64,000 bases of DNA, from the NCBI GenBank assembly GCA_900553945.1, contig USFR01000008.1, positions 1 to 64,000 on the forward strand, written 5' to 3'. The notes under the pieces are model-generated. The model was not told where the DNA came from, made no database searches, and saw nothing but the letters and a program-made list of their open reading frames with translations. Shown in pieces: positions 7,047 to 16,876 of this stretch (its first letter is position 1; every line of letters begins with the position of its first letter). The stretch is from an uncultured Clostridium sp. (lineage in GTDB: Bacteria; Bacillota; Clostridia; TANB77; CAG-508). The translations under genes and the position numbers were made by a program.

Positions 7047-9350
7047 TTATTCTGCGCCTTTCATTCCACAGTCTTCTCCACCGATGTGTGTTACTCTATC
7101 TCTTAATTCAGCTAATTTTCCATTGTTCCATCTTGATGTTGTTCCAACAAGATATCCTGTAATTCTTTGAATTGTATCAATTTCTGTACTTCCGCATTCT
7201 GGGCAAACTTTTAAGTTTGCATCTGCATTTTCAAATCCACAGTTTAAGCATCTTGATCTTGTGTGGTTTACACTTCCATATCCCATATTGTATTTATCCA
7301 TTAAATCAACAACTGCTTCTATTGAATCTGGATTGTGTGTTGCATCTCCATCTAATTCAATATAAAAGATATGTCCACCTCTTGTTAACTCATGATATGG
7401 TGCTTCAACTCTAGCTTTTTGTTCAGCTGTACATTTATACCATACTGGAACGTGGTTACTGTTTGTATAATAATCTCTATCTGTTACTCCTAAAATTGTT
7501 CCATATTTTCTTCTATCCATTTTTGTAAATCTTCCTGATAATCCTTCTGCTGGTGTTGCTAAAACTGAGTAGTTTAAGTCATATCTATCTGAAAATTCGG
7601 TCGCCATTTCTTTTAATTCACTAATAATTTCTATACCTAATTTTTGTGATTCTTCTGATTCTGCATGATGTTTTCCTGTTAATGCTGTTAAAGCTTCTGC
7701 TAATCCGATAAATCCAATTCCTAATGTACCATGTTTTAATACTGGTTCTATTTCATCGTTTGGTCCTAATGCTTCACTTCCTACCCATAGTCCAGACATT
7801 AATAGTGGGAATTGTTTTGCAATTGCTGTACATTGGAATTTATATCTATCATATAATTGTCTTGCTGCTATTCCTGCAACATTTTCTAATTTTCTCATGA
7901 ATATTTTCTTAACTGTCTTTTTGTATGTTGCTGTCATGTTTTTCTCACTGCCTTTTCCTAATTCAAATTTTATTCCACATTTTTCTTGCGCTTCTAATGC
8001 AGATTCAATTGCAATTCCTGGTAAATTTATTGTTGTAAATGAAAGATTTCCTCTTCCTATTGATGTTTTTTCTCCATGTCTATCTTCAAATACTCTAGTT
8101 CTGCATCCCATTGTTGCACATTCATATTGATATCTGTTTGGATCATCTGCTTTCCATTTTTCGTTTTGGTTAAATGTTGCGTCTAGATTTATGAAATTTG
8201 GAAAGAATCTTTTAGCTGTTACCCTACAAGCTAATTTATATAAATCATAGTTTGGATCATTTTTTAAATAGTTAACTCCTCTTTTCTTTTTCCAAATTTG
8301 AATTGGGAATATTGGTGTTTCACCATTTCCAACTCCTCTTTCTGTTGAAAGAAGAATTTCTCTTATGATACATCTTCCTTCTGCTGATGTATCAGTTCCA
8401 TAGTTTATTGAGCTGAATACAACTTGGTTTCCACCTCTTGAATGGATTGTATTCATATTATGTATGAATGCTTCCATAGCTTGGTGTACTCTTGAAACAG
8501 TATTGTTTATTGCTGCTTGGATATCTCTTTCTTCTCCTTTTAGTCCTTTTAAATCTTTCTTTATATAGTCTTTTGGTTGATAATCAAGTAGGTTAGATAA
8601 ATCTTTATCTAATAATTCTGCAATTTTCTTTATTTCTTCTTTGAATGTCAATTTAACATATGGTGCTAAGTAATAATCAAATGCTGGAATAGCTTGTCCA
8701 CCATGCATTTCATTTTGTACTGTTTCCATTGAAATACATCCTATGATACTTGCTGTTTCAATTCTTTTTGCTGGTCTTGATGAACCGTGTCCTGCTCTGA
8801 AACCGTTTTTTAGTATTTTATCTAATGGGTGTTGTAAGCAAGTTAAAGATTTTGTAGGATAGTAATCTTTGTCATGAACATGTATGTATCCATCTTTGAT
8901 TGCTTGTCTTGCTTCATTTGATAGTAAGAAGTCGTCAACAAATGGCTTAGTTGTTTCTGATGCAAATTTCATCATCATTCCTGCTGGAGTATCAGCATTC
9001 ATATTTGCATTTTCTCTTGTAATATCATTTGCTTTTGCTCCAATGATATCTAAAAATACTTCTTTTGTTTTTGATTTTCTTGCAACATCTCTGTTGTATC
9101 TATATGTAATATAGCTTTGTGCAACTTCCTTTCTTGATGATGCCATTAATCTTTTTTCTACTAAATCCTGTATTTCGTATACTGATGCTTGATTTTTGTC
9201 TTCAAGTTTCTTTTGTACATCTGCTGCTATTTTATTTGCTAGATCTATATCTACTCCTCCTGGTGTTTGTGACATTGCTAATGTAACTGCTTTTACTACT
9301 CTTTCTGGATTAAATTCTACTACTCTTCCATCTCTTTTAATTACTTGCAT
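7047..9350 (-). CDS. nrdD: anaerobic ribonucleoside-triphosphate reductase (class III)
   Basis: Glycyl-radical enzyme that reduces ribonucleoside triphosphates to deoxyribonucleotides without oxygen. The N-terminal ATP-cone (MQVIKRDGRVVEFNPERVV) is an allosteric site. The long barrel domain follows. Near the C-terminus a four-cysteine zinc site (CLNCGF, CPECGS) precedes the glycyl-radical loop (RITGYLVGTTSRWNNGK). 767 residues, normal for the bacterial form with an ATP-cone. First gene of the nrdDG operon, with its own consensus promoter. Confidence 0.97.
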   Translation of the reverse strand: MQVIKRDGRVVEFNPERVVKAVTLAMSQTPGGVDIDLANKIAADVQKKLEDKNQASVYEIQDLVEKRLMASSRKEVAQSYITYRYNRDVARKSKTKEVFLDIIGAKANDITRENANMNADTPAGMMMKFASETTKPFVDDFLLSNEARQAIKDGYIHVHDKDYYPTKSLTCLQHPLDKILKNGFRAGHGSSRPAKRIETASIIGCISMETVQNEMHGGQAIPAFDYYLAPYVKLTFKEEIKKIAELLDKDLSNLLDYQPKDYIKKDLKGLKGEERDIQAAINNTVSRVHQAMEAFIHNMNTIHSRGGNQVVFSSINYGTDTSAEGRCIIREILLSTERGVGNGETPIFPIQIWKKKRGVNYLKNDPNYDLYKLACRVTAKRFFPNFINLDATFNQNEKWKADDPNRYQYECATMGCRTRVFEDRHGEKTSIGRGNLSFTTINLPGIAIESALEAQEKCGIKFELGKGSEKNMTATYKKTVKKIFMRKLENVAGIAARQLYDRYKFQCTAIAKQFPLLMSGLWVGSEALGPNDEIEPVLKHGTLGIGFIGLAEALTALTGKHHAESEESQKLGIEIISELKEMATEFSDRYDLNYSVLATPAEGLSGRFTKMDRRKYGTILGVTDRDYYTNSNHVPVWYKCTAEQKARVEAPYHELTRGGHIFYIELDGDATHNPDSIEAVVDLMDKYNMGYGSVNHTRSRCLNCGFENADANLKVCPECGSTEIDTIQRITGYLVGTTSRWNNGKLAELRDRVTHIGGEDCGMKGAE

Positions 9351-9398
9351 GATTTTTCCCCCTATTTGTTTTTCATATTTTCTTCGTCGACTGTATGT

Positions 9399-9426
9399 AT
9401 TTTACCACGCAAAAATATAATGTCAA
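9399..9426 (-). promoter_or_regulatory. promoter of nrdDG
   Basis: Minus strand TTGACA (9426-9421), 16 nt, TAAAAT (9404-9399). I looked for a pair of NrdR boxes nearby and did not see a convincing one. Confidence 0.75.
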
Positions 9427-9825
9427 ATGCATAAAGGTTATGTAATCTTTGCTAAAAAATCCTTATATTTCAGTATATTCGTCGTCCATGGGTTGTCTCC
9501 TATTTTTTGGATTTGTTTCCTACATTCCATATCTCTCTAGTATTTTCTCTTTTTATATTACAATCGTTTTACATTTTTTATTTTTTCAAAAAATCATTTT
9601 TTATTTTTTCTTCTTTTTTATTATTTTTTCTGATTATTTATTTTATTGTTTTCAAATTGTATACCTTATATATTATGCTTTTGCTCTGTTTTTTGTGTTT
9701 TTTATTTTTATTTATTTTTTTATTTTTCTGAAAAATCGTTTTTATTTATTTTCTCTCATCTATGCATATTTTTCGTAGTTAATTTCAAACTATTTTGCCT
9801 ATATTACAAATTTTTATATTAATTG
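9427..9825 (-). other. gene-free, strand-biased T/A-rich spacer
   Basis: About 400 bp between nrdD and the ftsH terminator with no credible gene. The plus strand is built almost wholly of T-rich tracts, so the minus strand is purine (A)-rich. Open frames here (for example a Phe/Ile/Leu-only frame at 9449-9778) are by-products of composition. The minus strand holds one GGAGA followed by an 8-codon ORF near 9490, which I do not count as a gene. Confidence 0.5.
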
Positions 9826-9864
9826 CATAAAAAAATACGCCTTACTTTTTTATAAGGTGTATTT
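9826..9864 (-). terminator. terminator of ftsH
   Basis: A 12-bp stem with one mismatch (9833-9844 with 9853-9864) begins 18 nt past the ftsH stop and is followed by a T run on the minus strand. Confidence 0.85.
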
Positions 9865-9881
9865 TTCGATTTATTTCGTTT

Positions 9882-11687
9882 TTATGAATTAAAAATTGCA
9901 TCAAATTCGTCGCCTTCAATTTTTTCTTTTTCAATTAAGATGTTAGCAACTTTTGTTAATTTATCCATATTCATATTTAAAATTTGTTCTGCTGTTCTAT
10001 AAGCTTTATCTATTATAGCTTTTACTTCTGTATCAATTTCTGATGAAGTAGCTTCGCTGTAATTTTGTGTATGACCGAAGTCTCTTCCTAAGAATACTTC
10101 TTCTTGACCTGTTCCAAATGTAATTGTTCCTATCTTACTGCTCATACCATATTTTGTAACCATATCTCTTGCTATTTTCGAAGCTCTTTCAATATCGTTA
10201 CTTGCACCTGTTGAGATGTCTCCTAAAACTAATTGTTCTGCAACTCTTCCTCCAAGTAATGATACTATATTTTCTTCCATTTCTGTTTTTGACATAAATG
10301 ATTTATCTTCTGTTGGTCTATACATTGTATATCCACCAGCCATTCCTCTAGGAACAATTGATATTTGATGAACTGGATCTTGTGTTGGTAAGAATTTACT
10401 TACAACTGCATGACCTGCTTCATGGAATGCAACAAGTTTTCTTTCTTTGCTACTTATTACTTTTGATTTTTTTTCAGGTCCCATTGTAACTTTTATCATT
10501 GCATCTTCAATATCTTTCATAGTGATTTCTTTTTCATCACGTTTTGCTGCAACTAATGCTGCTTCATTTAAAATATTTTCAAGATCTGCTCCAACAAATC
10601 CTGCTGTATTTTTAGCTATTGTTCCTAAGTCAACATCTTCAGCCATTTTTTTCTTTTTAGCATGTACTTTTAAAATTTGTTCTCTTGCTTTTACATCAGG
10701 TGGTGCAACAACAATTTGTCTATCAAATCTTCCAGCTCTTAATAAAGCCTTATCTAATACATCTGGTCTATTTGTTGCTGCTAATACAATTACACCTTCA
10801 TTTGGTGCAAATCCGTCCATTTCAACAAGTAATTGGTTTAATGTTTGTTCTCTTTCATCATGTCCTCCACCAAGTCCTGCTCCTCTTTGACGTCCAACTG
10901 CATCAATTTCATCTATAAATACTATACATGGTGCATTTTTCTTTGCTTGTTCAAATAAATCTCTAACTCTTGAAGCACCCACACCAACGAACATTTCTAC
11001 GAAGTCTGAACCACTTATTATAAAGAATGGCACTCCAGCTTCTCCTGCAACTGCTTTTGCAAGTAATGTTTTACCTGTTCCAGGGTGTCCTACTAATAAA
11101 ACTCCTTTTGGAATTCTAGCTCCCATATCTGTAAACTTTTTAGGATTCTTTAAAAATTCTACAATTTCTTCTAATTCTTGTTTTTCTTCTTCAATTCCAG
11201 CAACATCTGCGAATGTTATTTTATTTTTATCAGCTGGTGTCATCATTCTAGCTTTTGATTTTCCAAAAGACATTGTTTTGTTTCCACCTTGTGAATTTGG
11301 ATTCATAAACATTACCCATATAAAGAATATAAATACCATTAATAAAATTGTTGGTCCGAAAGCTTCTAAAATATTTAAAAATTTAGATTCTTCCACTTGT
11401 GAAAGTTCAATTTTTCCATCTGCTAATTGATCAGATATTTTATCAATGAATGTGTCTAGACTTGGTATTGTAACTGTTTTTTCAATATCATCATCTTTTA
11501 TTTTTACACTTGCTGTTTTGTTATCTTCCTCAATTTGAATTGTTTCAACTTTTTCTTCTTTTATATTTTTTAGTAGTTCTGAATATGTCATTTTCTTATA
11601 CATATTTCCGCTAATAGCTGATATTATCATTATGAATATAATCAATAATACAAGCCACATTGCAACTTTTTTAATTCCGCTTTTCAA
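9882..11687 (-). CDS. ftsH: ATP-dependent zinc metalloprotease FtsH
   Basis: Membrane-bound AAA+ protease that degrades misfolded membrane proteins and regulators. Two membrane segments flank a small outer domain (about residues 10-30 and 115-135). The ATPase domain has a Walker A (GHPGTGKTLLAKA), Walker B (IVFIDEID), and second region of homology (ATNRPDVLDKALLRAGRFDR). The zinc protease motif is HEAGH. I start at TTG 11687 because AAGGAGG lies 8 nt upstream; the upstream ATG at 11708 would read that site as codons. 601 residues, normal. The Walker A has His where most FtsH proteins have Pro (GPPGTGKT). Confidence 0.96.
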   Translation of the reverse strand: MKSGIKKVAMWLVLLIIFIMIISAISGNMYKKMTYSELLKNIKEEKVETIQIEEDNKTASVKIKDDDIEKTVTIPSLDTFIDKISDQLADGKIELSQVEESKFLNILEAFGPTILLMVFIFFIWVMFMNPNSQGGNKTMSFGKSKARMMTPADKNKITFADVAGIEEEKQELEEIVEFLKNPKKFTDMGARIPKGVLLVGHPGTGKTLLAKAVAGEAGVPFFIISGSDFVEMFVGVGASRVRDLFEQAKKNAPCIVFIDEIDAVGRQRGAGLGGGHDEREQTLNQLLVEMDGFAPNEGVIVLAATNRPDVLDKALLRAGRFDRQIVVAPPDVKAREQILKVHAKKKKMAEDVDLGTIAKNTAGFVGADLENILNEAALVAAKRDEKEITMKDIEDAMIKVTMGPEKKSKVISSKERKLVAFHEAGHAVVSKFLPTQDPVHQISIVPRGMAGGYTMYRPTEDKSFMSKTEMEENIVSLLGGRVAEQLVLGDISTGASNDIERASKIARDMVTKYGMSSKIGTITFGTGQEEVFLGRDFGHTQNYSEATSSEIDTEVKAIIDKAYRTAEQILNMNMDKLTKVANILIEKEKIEGDEFDAIFNS

Positions 11688-11731
11688 AATATATTTCCTC
11701 CTTAGCATGCTATAAATATTTATTCTATTTT

Positions 11732-11760
11732 AATATAGCATAACTGTTTTTTATTTACAA
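11732..11760 (-). promoter_or_regulatory. promoter of ftsH
   Basis: Minus strand TTGTAA (11760-11755), 17 nt, TATATT (11737-11732), 45 nt before the TTG start. Confidence 0.65.
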
Positions 11761-11792
11761 CTAGATTTTTGAAATTGAAATATTATTGTAAT

Positions 11793-12776
11793 CTATATAA
11801 TATTTTTGATATATATTCTCTTGTTCTTTATGCCTATTTCTAGCTGTTTTGTTGGACGAATCAGTTTATTTCCAATGTTATTATTACATAATTTTATAAT
11901 GTCATCTATGTTTACTTTTTCAATTCCTTGAGTTGAACCTTTTACTTTTTTTATAGCCAATAAAATCAAATTTTTTTGAATTACCTTTTCTTGTTCATTA
12001 AACTTTCTTGGATCAAACTCTATTTTATTTTTCTCATCTGTTAATAATATTTCTTTAAATATTTTCTCCGTTTCGCTTTGTACATATTCATCTTCTTCTT
12101 TTATAATTTCAGATAGTCTATTTAAAGTTTTAATAATATTTGGATTGAATTCATTTTTTATATATGGAATTACAATATTTCTAATTTTATTTCTTGTGTA
12201 TGTATTGTCATCATTTGATTCATCATGTCTTGGATTGATTTTATTTTCTATGCAATATTTTTCTATTTCATATCTTTCTATTTCAATTAATGGTCTTATA
12301 TATTTTTTCCTTTTTGCTTCAATTCCTTTTAATCCTGAAACTCCACTTCCTCTTAAAGTATTCATTATTATAGTTTCTGCCTTATCATTTAAATTATGTG
12401 CTATTGCTATTTTATTTGATTTTGTATTTTTTAGAACTTCTTCAAAAAAATTATATCTTATATTTCTTCCTGCTTCTTCAAGTCCAATTTTTTCTTTTTG
12501 AGCAATTTCAGATATGTTAGCTTTTTTTATAAAAATTTCAATATTATTTTTTTTGCAAAATTCTTTCACATATTCTTCATCTTTAATGGCATTTTCTCTT
12601 AGCATATGATTAACATGTGCTACATAAATTTTTAAATGAAACTCTTCTTTTAGTTTTAATAATATTGATAATAAAGTCATAGAATCTGGTCCACCTGACA
12701 CTCCTACAACAATTGAATCGTTTTTTTCTATTAAATTAAATTCTCGAATTGTTTTTCTCACTTTTTCTTCTAACAT
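11793..12776 (-). CDS. tilS: tRNA(Ile)-lysidine synthetase
   Basis: Modifies the wobble C of the CAT-anticodon tRNA-Ile2 to lysidine so that it reads AUA. The N-terminal PP-loop ATPase motif is VVGVSGGPDSMTLL, followed by HVNHMLRENA and the second conserved block HNLNDKAETIIMNTLRGSG. 327 residues, shorter than the roughly 450 of E. coli and B. subtilis enzymes; the extra C-terminal domain seems to be missing, as in other short forms. Starts at ATG with AAAGGAG upstream, between dnaB and ftsH. The usual hpt gene between tilS and ftsH is absent. Confidence 0.93.
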   Translation of the reverse strand: MLEEKVRKTIREFNLIEKNDSIVVGVSGGPDSMTLLSILLKLKEEFHLKIYVAHVNHMLRENAIKDEEYVKEFCKKNNIEIFIKKANISEIAQKEKIGLEEAGRNIRYNFFEEVLKNTKSNKIAIAHNLNDKAETIIMNTLRGSGVSGLKGIEAKRKKYIRPLIEIERYEIEKYCIENKINPRHDESNDDNTYTRNKIRNIVIPYIKNEFNPNIIKTLNRLSEIIKEEDEYVQSETEKIFKEILLTDEKNKIEFDPRKFNEQEKVIQKNLILLAIKKVKGSTQGIEKVNIDDIIKLCNNNIGNKLIRPTKQLEIGIKNKRIYIKNII

Positions 12777-12796
12777 TTTATTGCTCCTTTTAATAT

Positions 12797-12832
12797 GTAA
12801 AAATGGACGCTGTGATTAGCGACCATTTTTAC
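12797..12832 (-). terminator. terminator between dnaB and tilS
   Basis: A hairpin with stem GTAAAAATGG/CCATTTTTAC plus CGCT/AGCG (one A-A mismatch) lies between the dnaB stop and the tilS ribosome binding site. The T run is inside the 3' arm, so read-through is likely. Confidence 0.55.
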
Positions 12833-12844
12833 AAATTTTATTTT

Positions 12845-14185
12845 TTAAAACCCTTCTTCTCTATGTTTTTCAAGGTTTGCAAATTTCGTGTAATTTCCAA
12901 GCCATAATAATTCAACTGTACCTGTTGAACCACCTCTGTGTTTTGCCAAAATTACTTCTGCAATATTTTTCTTTTCGCTATCATCATTATAATAATCATC
13001 TCTATATAAGAACATTACTATATCAGCATCCTGCTCTATCGCTCCAGATTCTCTCAAGTCTGAAAGCATAGGTCTTTTATCATCTCTTTTTTCAGCACCA
13101 CGGGATAGCTGTGATAGTGCTATTACTGGTATGTCTAGTTCTTTTGCTAATATTTTTAAAGAACGGCTAATTTCTGATATTTCTTGCTCACGACTACCAT
13201 TCCTTTTATTGCTACCTTGTACCAACTGCAAATAGTCAATTACAACTAATCCAATGTCCTTTTCTAATTTTAATTTTCTGCATCTAGCTCTAATTTCCAT
13301 TATTGAAATACCTGGTGTATCATCTATGTAAATTGGTGCTTCTGCCAATCTTCCTGATGCATTTGCAAGTTTTATCCATTCATTATCATCTATTTTTCCA
13401 GTTCTAATCTTATTGCTGTCAACCATTGCTTCACTACATAAAATTCTGTTTGCTACCTGCTCTTTTGACATCTCTAAGTTGAATATTACTACTGGAACAT
13501 TATTGTTTACAGCAGCATGCGTAGCTATATTTATTGCAAATGCTGATTTTCCCATGGCAGGTCTTGCTGCTATAATAATCAAATCTGATTTATGGAATCC
13601 TGACGTTTTAAAATCCAAATCATTAAAACCTGTTTCAACACCAGTAATATATCCTTTTTGATTATATAATCTTTCAAGTTCTGCAAATGTTCCTATTAAT
13701 ACATCCTTTATTGGAGTATACCCTTTTGCATTTTTATTTTGCATTATGTCAAAAATCTTTTTTTCTGCAATGTTCATGATATCTTCTACATCTTCTGTTT
13801 GATCATATCCTGCTGCTATCATATCATTTGCTGTTTTTATTAAGTTTCTTAATACTGATTTTTCTTCTACAATTTTTATGTATTTATCTACATTTGTAGT
13901 TGTTGGCACTTTTTCCGGTAATACAGCTAAATATTCTAATCCACCAACTTGGTCAAACTTTCCGTTTTCAACTAATTCAGCTTTTACTGTAATTATATCT
14001 ATTGGCTCTGCTCTTCCATATAATGAAAGCATTGCAGAATATATAGCTTTATTATCTTCTCTGTAAAAATCTTCTTCTTTTAATTTTTCCATTGCTGCAA
14101 TTACAGAATCTTTATCTGTTAACATGCATCCTAAAATTGCTTGTTCAGCTTCTACATCATTTGGTGGTATACGTCCTAATTCCAT
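12845..14185 (-). CDS. dnaB: replicative DNA helicase DnaB
   Basis: Hexameric helicase at the replication fork (B. subtilis DnaC). The N-terminal domain starts PPNDVEAEQAILGCML. The RecA-like motor has Walker A (ARPAMGKSAFAINIA), Walker B (GLVVIDYLQLV) and downstream motifs (LRESGAIEQDADIVMFLYRDDYY). 446 residues, normal. It follows rplI by 24 nt in the conserved order gdpP-rplI-dnaB. Since DnaG is in the same window, both partners of the primosome core are here. Confidence 0.97.
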   Translation of the reverse strand: MELGRIPPNDVEAEQAILGCMLTDKDSVIAAMEKLKEEDFYREDNKAIYSAMLSLYGRAEPIDIITVKAELVENGKFDQVGGLEYLAVLPEKVPTTTNVDKYIKIVEEKSVLRNLIKTANDMIAAGYDQTEDVEDIMNIAEKKIFDIMQNKNAKGYTPIKDVLIGTFAELERLYNQKGYITGVETGFNDLDFKTSGFHKSDLIIIAARPAMGKSAFAINIATHAAVNNNVPVVIFNLEMSKEQVANRILCSEAMVDSNKIRTGKIDDNEWIKLANASGRLAEAPIYIDDTPGISIMEIRARCRKLKLEKDIGLVVIDYLQLVQGSNKRNGSREQEISEISRSLKILAKELDIPVIALSQLSRGAEKRDDKRPMLSDLRESGAIEQDADIVMFLYRDDYYNDDSEKKNIAEVILAKHRGGSTGTVELLWLGNYTKFANLEKHREEGF

Positions 14186-14209
14186 TTTTTTAGCTTCCTT
14201 TCAATTGTT

Positions 14210-14653
14210 TTATGCTACTACGTTTAATTTTAGTTGTGCGATTATTCCTTCATATAGTTTTATATCAACTGTAAATGTACCTATGTTTTTTATTGTTTCT
14301 GGTAATAAAACTTTTTTCTTATCTATTTCAATTGAATACTCTTTTTTCAAGTTTTCAGCTATTTCTTTTGAAGTAACTCCTCCAAAGATTTTTCCATTTT
14401 CTCCTGCTTTAACAACCATTTTCATTGTTATTTTTTCAATTTTTTCTTTTACAGCTTTTGCTTCTTTTATATCCATTTCTTTTTTATATGCTTTTGATTC
14501 ATTTTTTGCTTTTAATTTTGCCATATTTTCGTTGTTAGCTTCTACAGCTAATTTCTTAGGAAATAAAAAATTTCTTGCATATCCATCGCTTGCATTTATT
14601 ACTTGATCTTTTTTTCCTACTCCTTTAATGTCTGCTAAAAGTATTACTTTCAT
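14210..14653 (-). CDS. rplI: 50S ribosomal protein L9
   Basis: L9 of the large subunit. The N-terminal rRNA-binding domain is clear (MKVILLADIKGVGKKDQVINASDGYARNFLFPKKLA), then a long Lys/Glu/Ala helix and the C-terminal domain (GKIFGGVTSKEIAENL). 147 residues. Ribosome binding site GGGAG. Central gene of gdpP-rplI-dnaB. Confidence 0.97.
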   Translation of the reverse strand: MKVILLADIKGVGKKDQVINASDGYARNFLFPKKLAVEANNENMAKLKAKNESKAYKKEMDIKEAKAVKEKIEKITMKMVVKAGENGKIFGGVTSKEIAENLKKEYSIEIDKKKVLLPETIKNIGTFTVDIKLYEGIIAQLKLNVVA

Positions 14654-14667
14654 ATCAATTCTCCCTT

Positions 14668-16668
14668 CTATTCACTTATTTCAGAAAAATATTCATTGAT
14701 TCTGTTCATTAATTCTGTTTTAGCTTCATCAATAGTTACACCTGTTAGTTGAGCTCCGGCTAATGTTATATGTCCGCCACCGCCCATTTTTTCCAATATT
14801 ATTTGAACATTTATGTCTCCTATTGATCTACCACTTATGCAAATATTGTCTCCATTATTTCCAATTACAAATGATGCAGTAATATTGCTAATTGTAAGCA
14901 ATTCGTCCGCAGCTTTTGCACAGATTGTGTTAGCATCTTTACTAACTTCATCATATGTTGATATTGCAATTGTATCTGAAACCATATCTGCCTTTTTTAC
15001 TATGTCAGCTATTACATTATAGCTTTCCAAATCTGCTTGGAACCATTTTTTAACTTTAATTATGTCTACACCAAATCTTCTTAAATATGCAGCTGCTTCA
15101 AAAGTTCTAACTCCAGTTTTAAATGTGAAGTTTTTAGTGTCAACCATTATTCCGCCATATAAACTTTCTATTTCAATTTGTGTTAATTCAACTTTTCTTT
15201 CAACATATTGTAAAATTTCTGTGACTAATTCGGCTGCTGATGAAGCATATACTTCTTGGAAAGTTAAACTTGCATTTTCAATAAAGTCTGGTCCTTTTCT
15301 ATGATGATCTATTACAACAATTTTTTCTGTTTTATCTAATAGTTCTGGTACCTGAACAAATGATTTTTTATGTGTATCTACTACTATTAGTAATGTATCT
15401 TTATCAATTAAATTTAAAGCTTCTTTTTTGTCTATTATTATTTTTTCATATTCTGTTTCTTTTAATGTATCAACAAATTTTCCTAAGTTCATACCTAAAT
15501 CTGTTGCTACAATATAAGCAGTTTTTCCCATTGTAACTGCTAATCTATACATTCCCATAGATGAACCTAATGAGTCTATATCAGCATTTTTGTGTCCCAT
15601 GATAATTACATTTTTTGCTTCATCAATCATGCTTTCAATGGTATGAGCTACAATTCTTGCTTTAACTCTTGTACGTTTTTCAACTTCTAATGATTTACCA
15701 CCATAGAATTTATATTTTCCTTCTTTTCTAACGATACATTGATCTCCACCTCTTCCAAGAACAAGTTCTAATCCATCTAGTGCAGATTTGTATCTATCAT
15801 AATAAGTATTTTCTTCATTTGATATAGATATACTTAATGTTATTGGAACTTTGGCGTCTATCTCTTTTACTAGGTCTAATATATTAATTTTGCTTTTTTC
15901 AATTTCTGCTAAATATCTTTGTTCAAATACATATACGTATGTGTCTCTTTCATTTTTTATAACAAGTCCACCTGTTGAAGAAGCCCAATCAAATACTGTT
16001 TTATCAATTCTTGCTAAAACTCCTGGTTTTTCTTCAGGTGATAATTTTTGAATTAATTCCTCATAGTTATCTATAACAGCAATTCCAATGCATAACTTTT
16101 CATTTATATATCTGTCAAAAAGTTCGTTATATTTTGTTTCATTTATAAAGTTAAGTGTTAGCATATATTCTCTTTGTTTTCTTTTATCTCTTTTTTTACT
16201 TACTGTATACTCGCATAGAACTTTATAAACTCTGTTACCAATTGTTAGCTGTTTTGTTAATTCTTTTTTATCTTTATTGTTTTCAATTTCTAGTTTTATC
16301 TCTTTAATTATGCTGTCTACATATGTTATTACATCAACATCTTTGAATTCCTTGTTGAATTTTGGATTTCTAAATATAACGTTACCATCAGTTTCAACAA
16401 CAAGTAATGGTATTGATGATTTGTTAAGTGTACTTCTTACTGTTGAATTCATTCCCCATGCGACTTCTTCAATATGAGACTCAATCTCTGTTTTCTTTTT
16501 GGTGTTTGACCATATTGTATAAATTATTATTAATATATAAAAAATTACAGATGGAATAATCCATTTTATATCGTATGTGCATATCAAAATAAAGAGTAAA
16601 GCTATTATAACTAAATATATCTTTACCCTTGATGTTAATTTTTCAATTGTTTTCTTTTCATTACTCAT
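14668..16668 (-). CDS. gdpP: cyclic-di-AMP phosphodiesterase GdpP
   Basis: Membrane phosphodiesterase that hydrolyses c-di-AMP, controlling cell-wall stress and potassium balance. Two N-terminal membrane segments are followed by a degenerate PAS region, a degenerate GGDEF domain (LGRGGDQ in place of GGDEF), and the catalytic DHH/DHHA1 part (GHKNADIDSLGSSMG, VVIDHHRKGPDF, GGGGHITLAGAQ). I start at ATG 16668, preceded by AGGGGA, rather than a TTG six codons earlier that overlaps that site. 666 residues, normal for the family. Leads the rplI-dnaB operon with a near-consensus promoter. Confidence 0.95.
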   Translation of the reverse strand: MSNEKKTIEKLTSRVKIYLVIIALLFILICTYDIKWIIPSVIFYILIIIYTIWSNTKKKTEIESHIEEVAWGMNSTVRSTLNKSSIPLLVVETDGNVIFRNPKFNKEFKDVDVITYVDSIIKEIKLEIENNKDKKELTKQLTIGNRVYKVLCEYTVSKKRDKRKQREYMLTLNFINETKYNELFDRYINEKLCIGIAVIDNYEELIQKLSPEEKPGVLARIDKTVFDWASSTGGLVIKNERDTYVYVFEQRYLAEIEKSKINILDLVKEIDAKVPITLSISISNEENTYYDRYKSALDGLELVLGRGGDQCIVRKEGKYKFYGGKSLEVEKRTRVKARIVAHTIESMIDEAKNVIIMGHKNADIDSLGSSMGMYRLAVTMGKTAYIVATDLGMNLGKFVDTLKETEYEKIIIDKKEALNLIDKDTLLIVVDTHKKSFVQVPELLDKTEKIVVIDHHRKGPDFIENASLTFQEVYASSAAELVTEILQYVERKVELTQIEIESLYGGIMVDTKNFTFKTGVRTFEAAAYLRRFGVDIIKVKKWFQADLESYNVIADIVKKADMVSDTIAISTYDEVSKDANTICAKAADELLTISNITASFVIGNNGDNICISGRSIGDINVQIILEKMGGGGHITLAGAQLTGVTIDEAKTELMNRINEYFSEISE

Positions 16669-16695
16669 AAATTTTAATCCCCTCAATACTTTAAT

Positions 16696-16724
16696 ATTTT
16701 ACCTCATTTTGCTGTAAAAGTCAA
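16696..16724 (-). promoter_or_regulatory. promoter of gdpP-rplI-dnaB
   Basis: Minus strand TTGACT (16724-16719), 17 nt, TAAAAT (16701-16696), just upstream of gdpP. Confidence 0.8.
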
Positions 16725-16825
16725 ATATTTCAAGGGATAAGGCTTTTTTCAAACTTCTATGTGTATGTGTTTATATTGTAGGATTTTCTGTTTTTATTTA
16801 GATTCTTATCAAATTATTCTTATTA

Positions 16826-16862
16826 TAAAAATAAGGTCTAAATTTTTTTGATTTTAGACCTT
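16826..16862 (-). terminator. terminator of dapL
   Basis: A perfect 10-bp stem (16833-16842 with 16853-16862) 14 nt past the dapL stop, with ATTTTTAT following on the minus strand. Confidence 0.85.
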
Positions 16863-16876
16863 AAATATTAATTATT

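Noticed and set aside
9449..9778. Phe/Ile/Leu-rich plus-strand ORF in the nrdD-ftsH gap
   Set aside because: Composition follows the T-rich tracts; there is no ribosome binding site and no domain.
11793..12776. tilS as a broken gene
   Set aside because: It lacks the long C-terminal extension, but short TilS forms exist and there is no frame-shifted remainder in the 85-nt gap to ftsH.
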